A DNA stretch of 64,000 nt, taken from Mesorhizobium sp. GTDB taxonomy: Bacteria > Pseudomonadota > Alphaproteobacteria > Rhizobiales > Rhizobiaceae. Below are positions 63,295 through 64,000 of this stretch, one piece after another. The notes under the pieces were generated by a model. It did no database searches, had not been told where the DNA came from, and worked only from the letters and a program-made list of their open reading frames with translations. A program made the position numbers and the translations under genes. The stretch is taken from the NCBI GenBank assembly GCA_004017275.1, contig SAKE01000020.1:1-64000 (forward strand), in the 5' to 3' direction. Position 1 is the stretch's first letter. Each line of letters starts with the position of its first letter.

Positions 63295-64000
63295 ATGGAC
63301 TCGCTGATCACCGCGGCGGCGCTGGCGCTGGCCGGGGGCAATCCGCTCGGCGCGCTGGATCGCGTCGCCTTGCGTGAAGACCCGCCGGCACTGGCGCTGC
63401 GCGGCATCGCCATGGCGCAACTCGGCGACCTCGATCGCGCCAAGACGCTGCTGCGGCGGGCGGCGCGTGGCTTCGGCCCGAAAGAGGCCGTGGCGCGCGC
63501 CAGATGCGTCGTCGCCGAGGCGGAGATCGCGCTGGTCTCGCGTGATCTGGGGTGGCCCGCCAAGGCTCTGGACGCCGCGCGGGCGACGCTGGAAAAGCAT
63601 GGCGACCGGCTGAACGCCGCGCATGCCGGTCACCTCAAGGTCCGGCGCCTGCTGCTGATCGGCCGCCTCGACGAGGCTGAAGACGTGCTGGCCGGGCTCG
63701 ATCCGATGCCGCTTCCGCCGGCCTCGAGAGCCGCGCATGAGCTCGCCGTCGCCGGCATCGCGATGCGGCGTCTCAAAACGAAGCCAGCGCGCAGGGCGTT
63801 GGAGTGGGCACGCCATGCCGCCCGCCGGGCCGGCATTGCGGGCCTGATCGCGGAGGTCGATAGCGCCTTCCTGGCGCTCGCCACGCCGGCGGCGCGGCTG
63901 ATCGCGGGTGGTGAGCAGCGCCCCTTGCTGCTCGAGGAGGTCGAGGCGTTGCTGGCGTCGCCGGCGCTGGTGATCGACAGCTTCCGTTATGCCGCGCGCA
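63295..64000 (+). CDS. Partial gene, N-terminal TPR-like helical protein
   Basis: Open frame of 235 codons from ATG 63295, cut by the window end. It begins MDSLITAAALALAGGNPLGA, then GIAMAQLGDLDRAKTLLRRAARGFG and LLLIGRLDEAEDVLAGLDP, helix pairs like tetratricopeptide repeats. Related rhizobial proteins, from memory, end in a DNA-binding domain, but that part is not visible here. A high-scoring antisense frame covers it and was not accepted. No strong ribosome binding site precedes the ATG. Confidence 0.7.
   Translation, partial: MDSLITAAALALAGGNPLGALDRVALREDPPALALRGIAMAQLGDLDRAKTLLRRAARGFGPKEAVARARCVVAEAEIALVSRDLGWPAKALDAARATLEKHGDRLNAAHAGHLKVRRLLLIGRLDEAEDVLAGLDPMPLPPASRAAHELAVAGIAMRRLKTKPARRALEWARHAARRAGIAGLIAEVDSAFLALATPAARLIAGGEQRPLLLEEVEALLASPALVIDSFRYAAR

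Noticed and set aside
63241..63816. Leftward frame of 191 codons
   Set aside because: Antisense to the TPR-like partial gene, with no recognisable domain.
1..64000. tRNA, rRNA, insertion sequences and plasmid origins
   Set aside because: None were seen on reading; absence is by eye only, since no scan could be run.

Overview
The window reads as chromosomal DNA of a GC-rich alphaproteobacterium of the order Hyphomicrobiales (Rhizobiales), most likely Mesorhizobium or a close relative. The evidence is a minCDE operon preceded by a perfect CtrA-type box, BA14K and DUF2934 proteins, a NodT-type outer-membrane factor, PaoABC-like and SPFH/NfeD gene sets, and several copies of short hairpin-rich mosaic repeats of the kind scattered through these genomes. 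This assignment is inference from gene content; no rRNA or tRNA gene was found to confirm it.

Layout. 1-5 kb: an acyl-CoA synthetase, a divergent KamA/EpmB-like radical SAM enzyme, and an AraC regulator followed by a small secreted Cys-rich protein. 5-10.3 kb: a leftward, translationally coupled operon of a Pls/PosA-type membrane nonribosomal peptide synthetase, a GNAT acetyltransferase and a phosphopantetheinyl transferase. 10.6-17.5 kb: BA14K and DUF2934 proteins, a 49-residue protein, a Tat-exported sulfite-oxidase-family enzyme, a FecR-like protein with a CHASE2 adenylate cyclase, a DMT exporter, and a decayed copy of the 49-residue gene. 17.6-21.1 kb: a less GC-rich two-gene cassette, an AAA ATPase plus a subtilisin-like protease, matching IetAS (plasmid maintenance and phage defence). 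21.5-25.3 kb: minCDE and a long coiled-coil protein. 25.7-30.8 kb: a surface-glycan operon with an acyltransferase, two GT2 glycosyltransferases and an ABC exporter. 31.4-40.9 kb: a two-component system, divergent from a Spy-like periplasmic protein and a tripartite RND efflux pump. 41-49.5 kb: a frameshifted EamA exporter, a 1619-residue repeat autotransporter, and AraC and LuxR regulators. 49.7-64 kb: NfeD plus SPFH, LysR plus an MDR oxidoreductase, a three-subunit molybdenum hydroxylase with a TetR regulator, a bestrophin, a VOC protein, a second MDR enzyme, a DUF899 protein, and the start of a gene cut by the window end.

How the genes work together. The PPTase beside the NRPS is the natural activator of its carrier domain, and the acetyltransferase may modify the product. 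MinC, MinD and MinE place the division septum, and the CtrA box suggests cell-cycle control; a near-match to the same box precedes the coiled-coil gene next door. The kinase and regulator probably sense envelope stress and control the Spy-like protein and RND pump, since repeated CGGAAAC motifs lie in the shared promoter region.

The most interesting items are the Pls/PosA operon (product unknown, lysine-like specificity pattern by hand alignment), the AraC gene with a 21-bp-phased direct repeat before a duplicated Cys-rich secreted protein, and the IetAS cassette. All functional calls come from reading motifs by eye; no database search was run.
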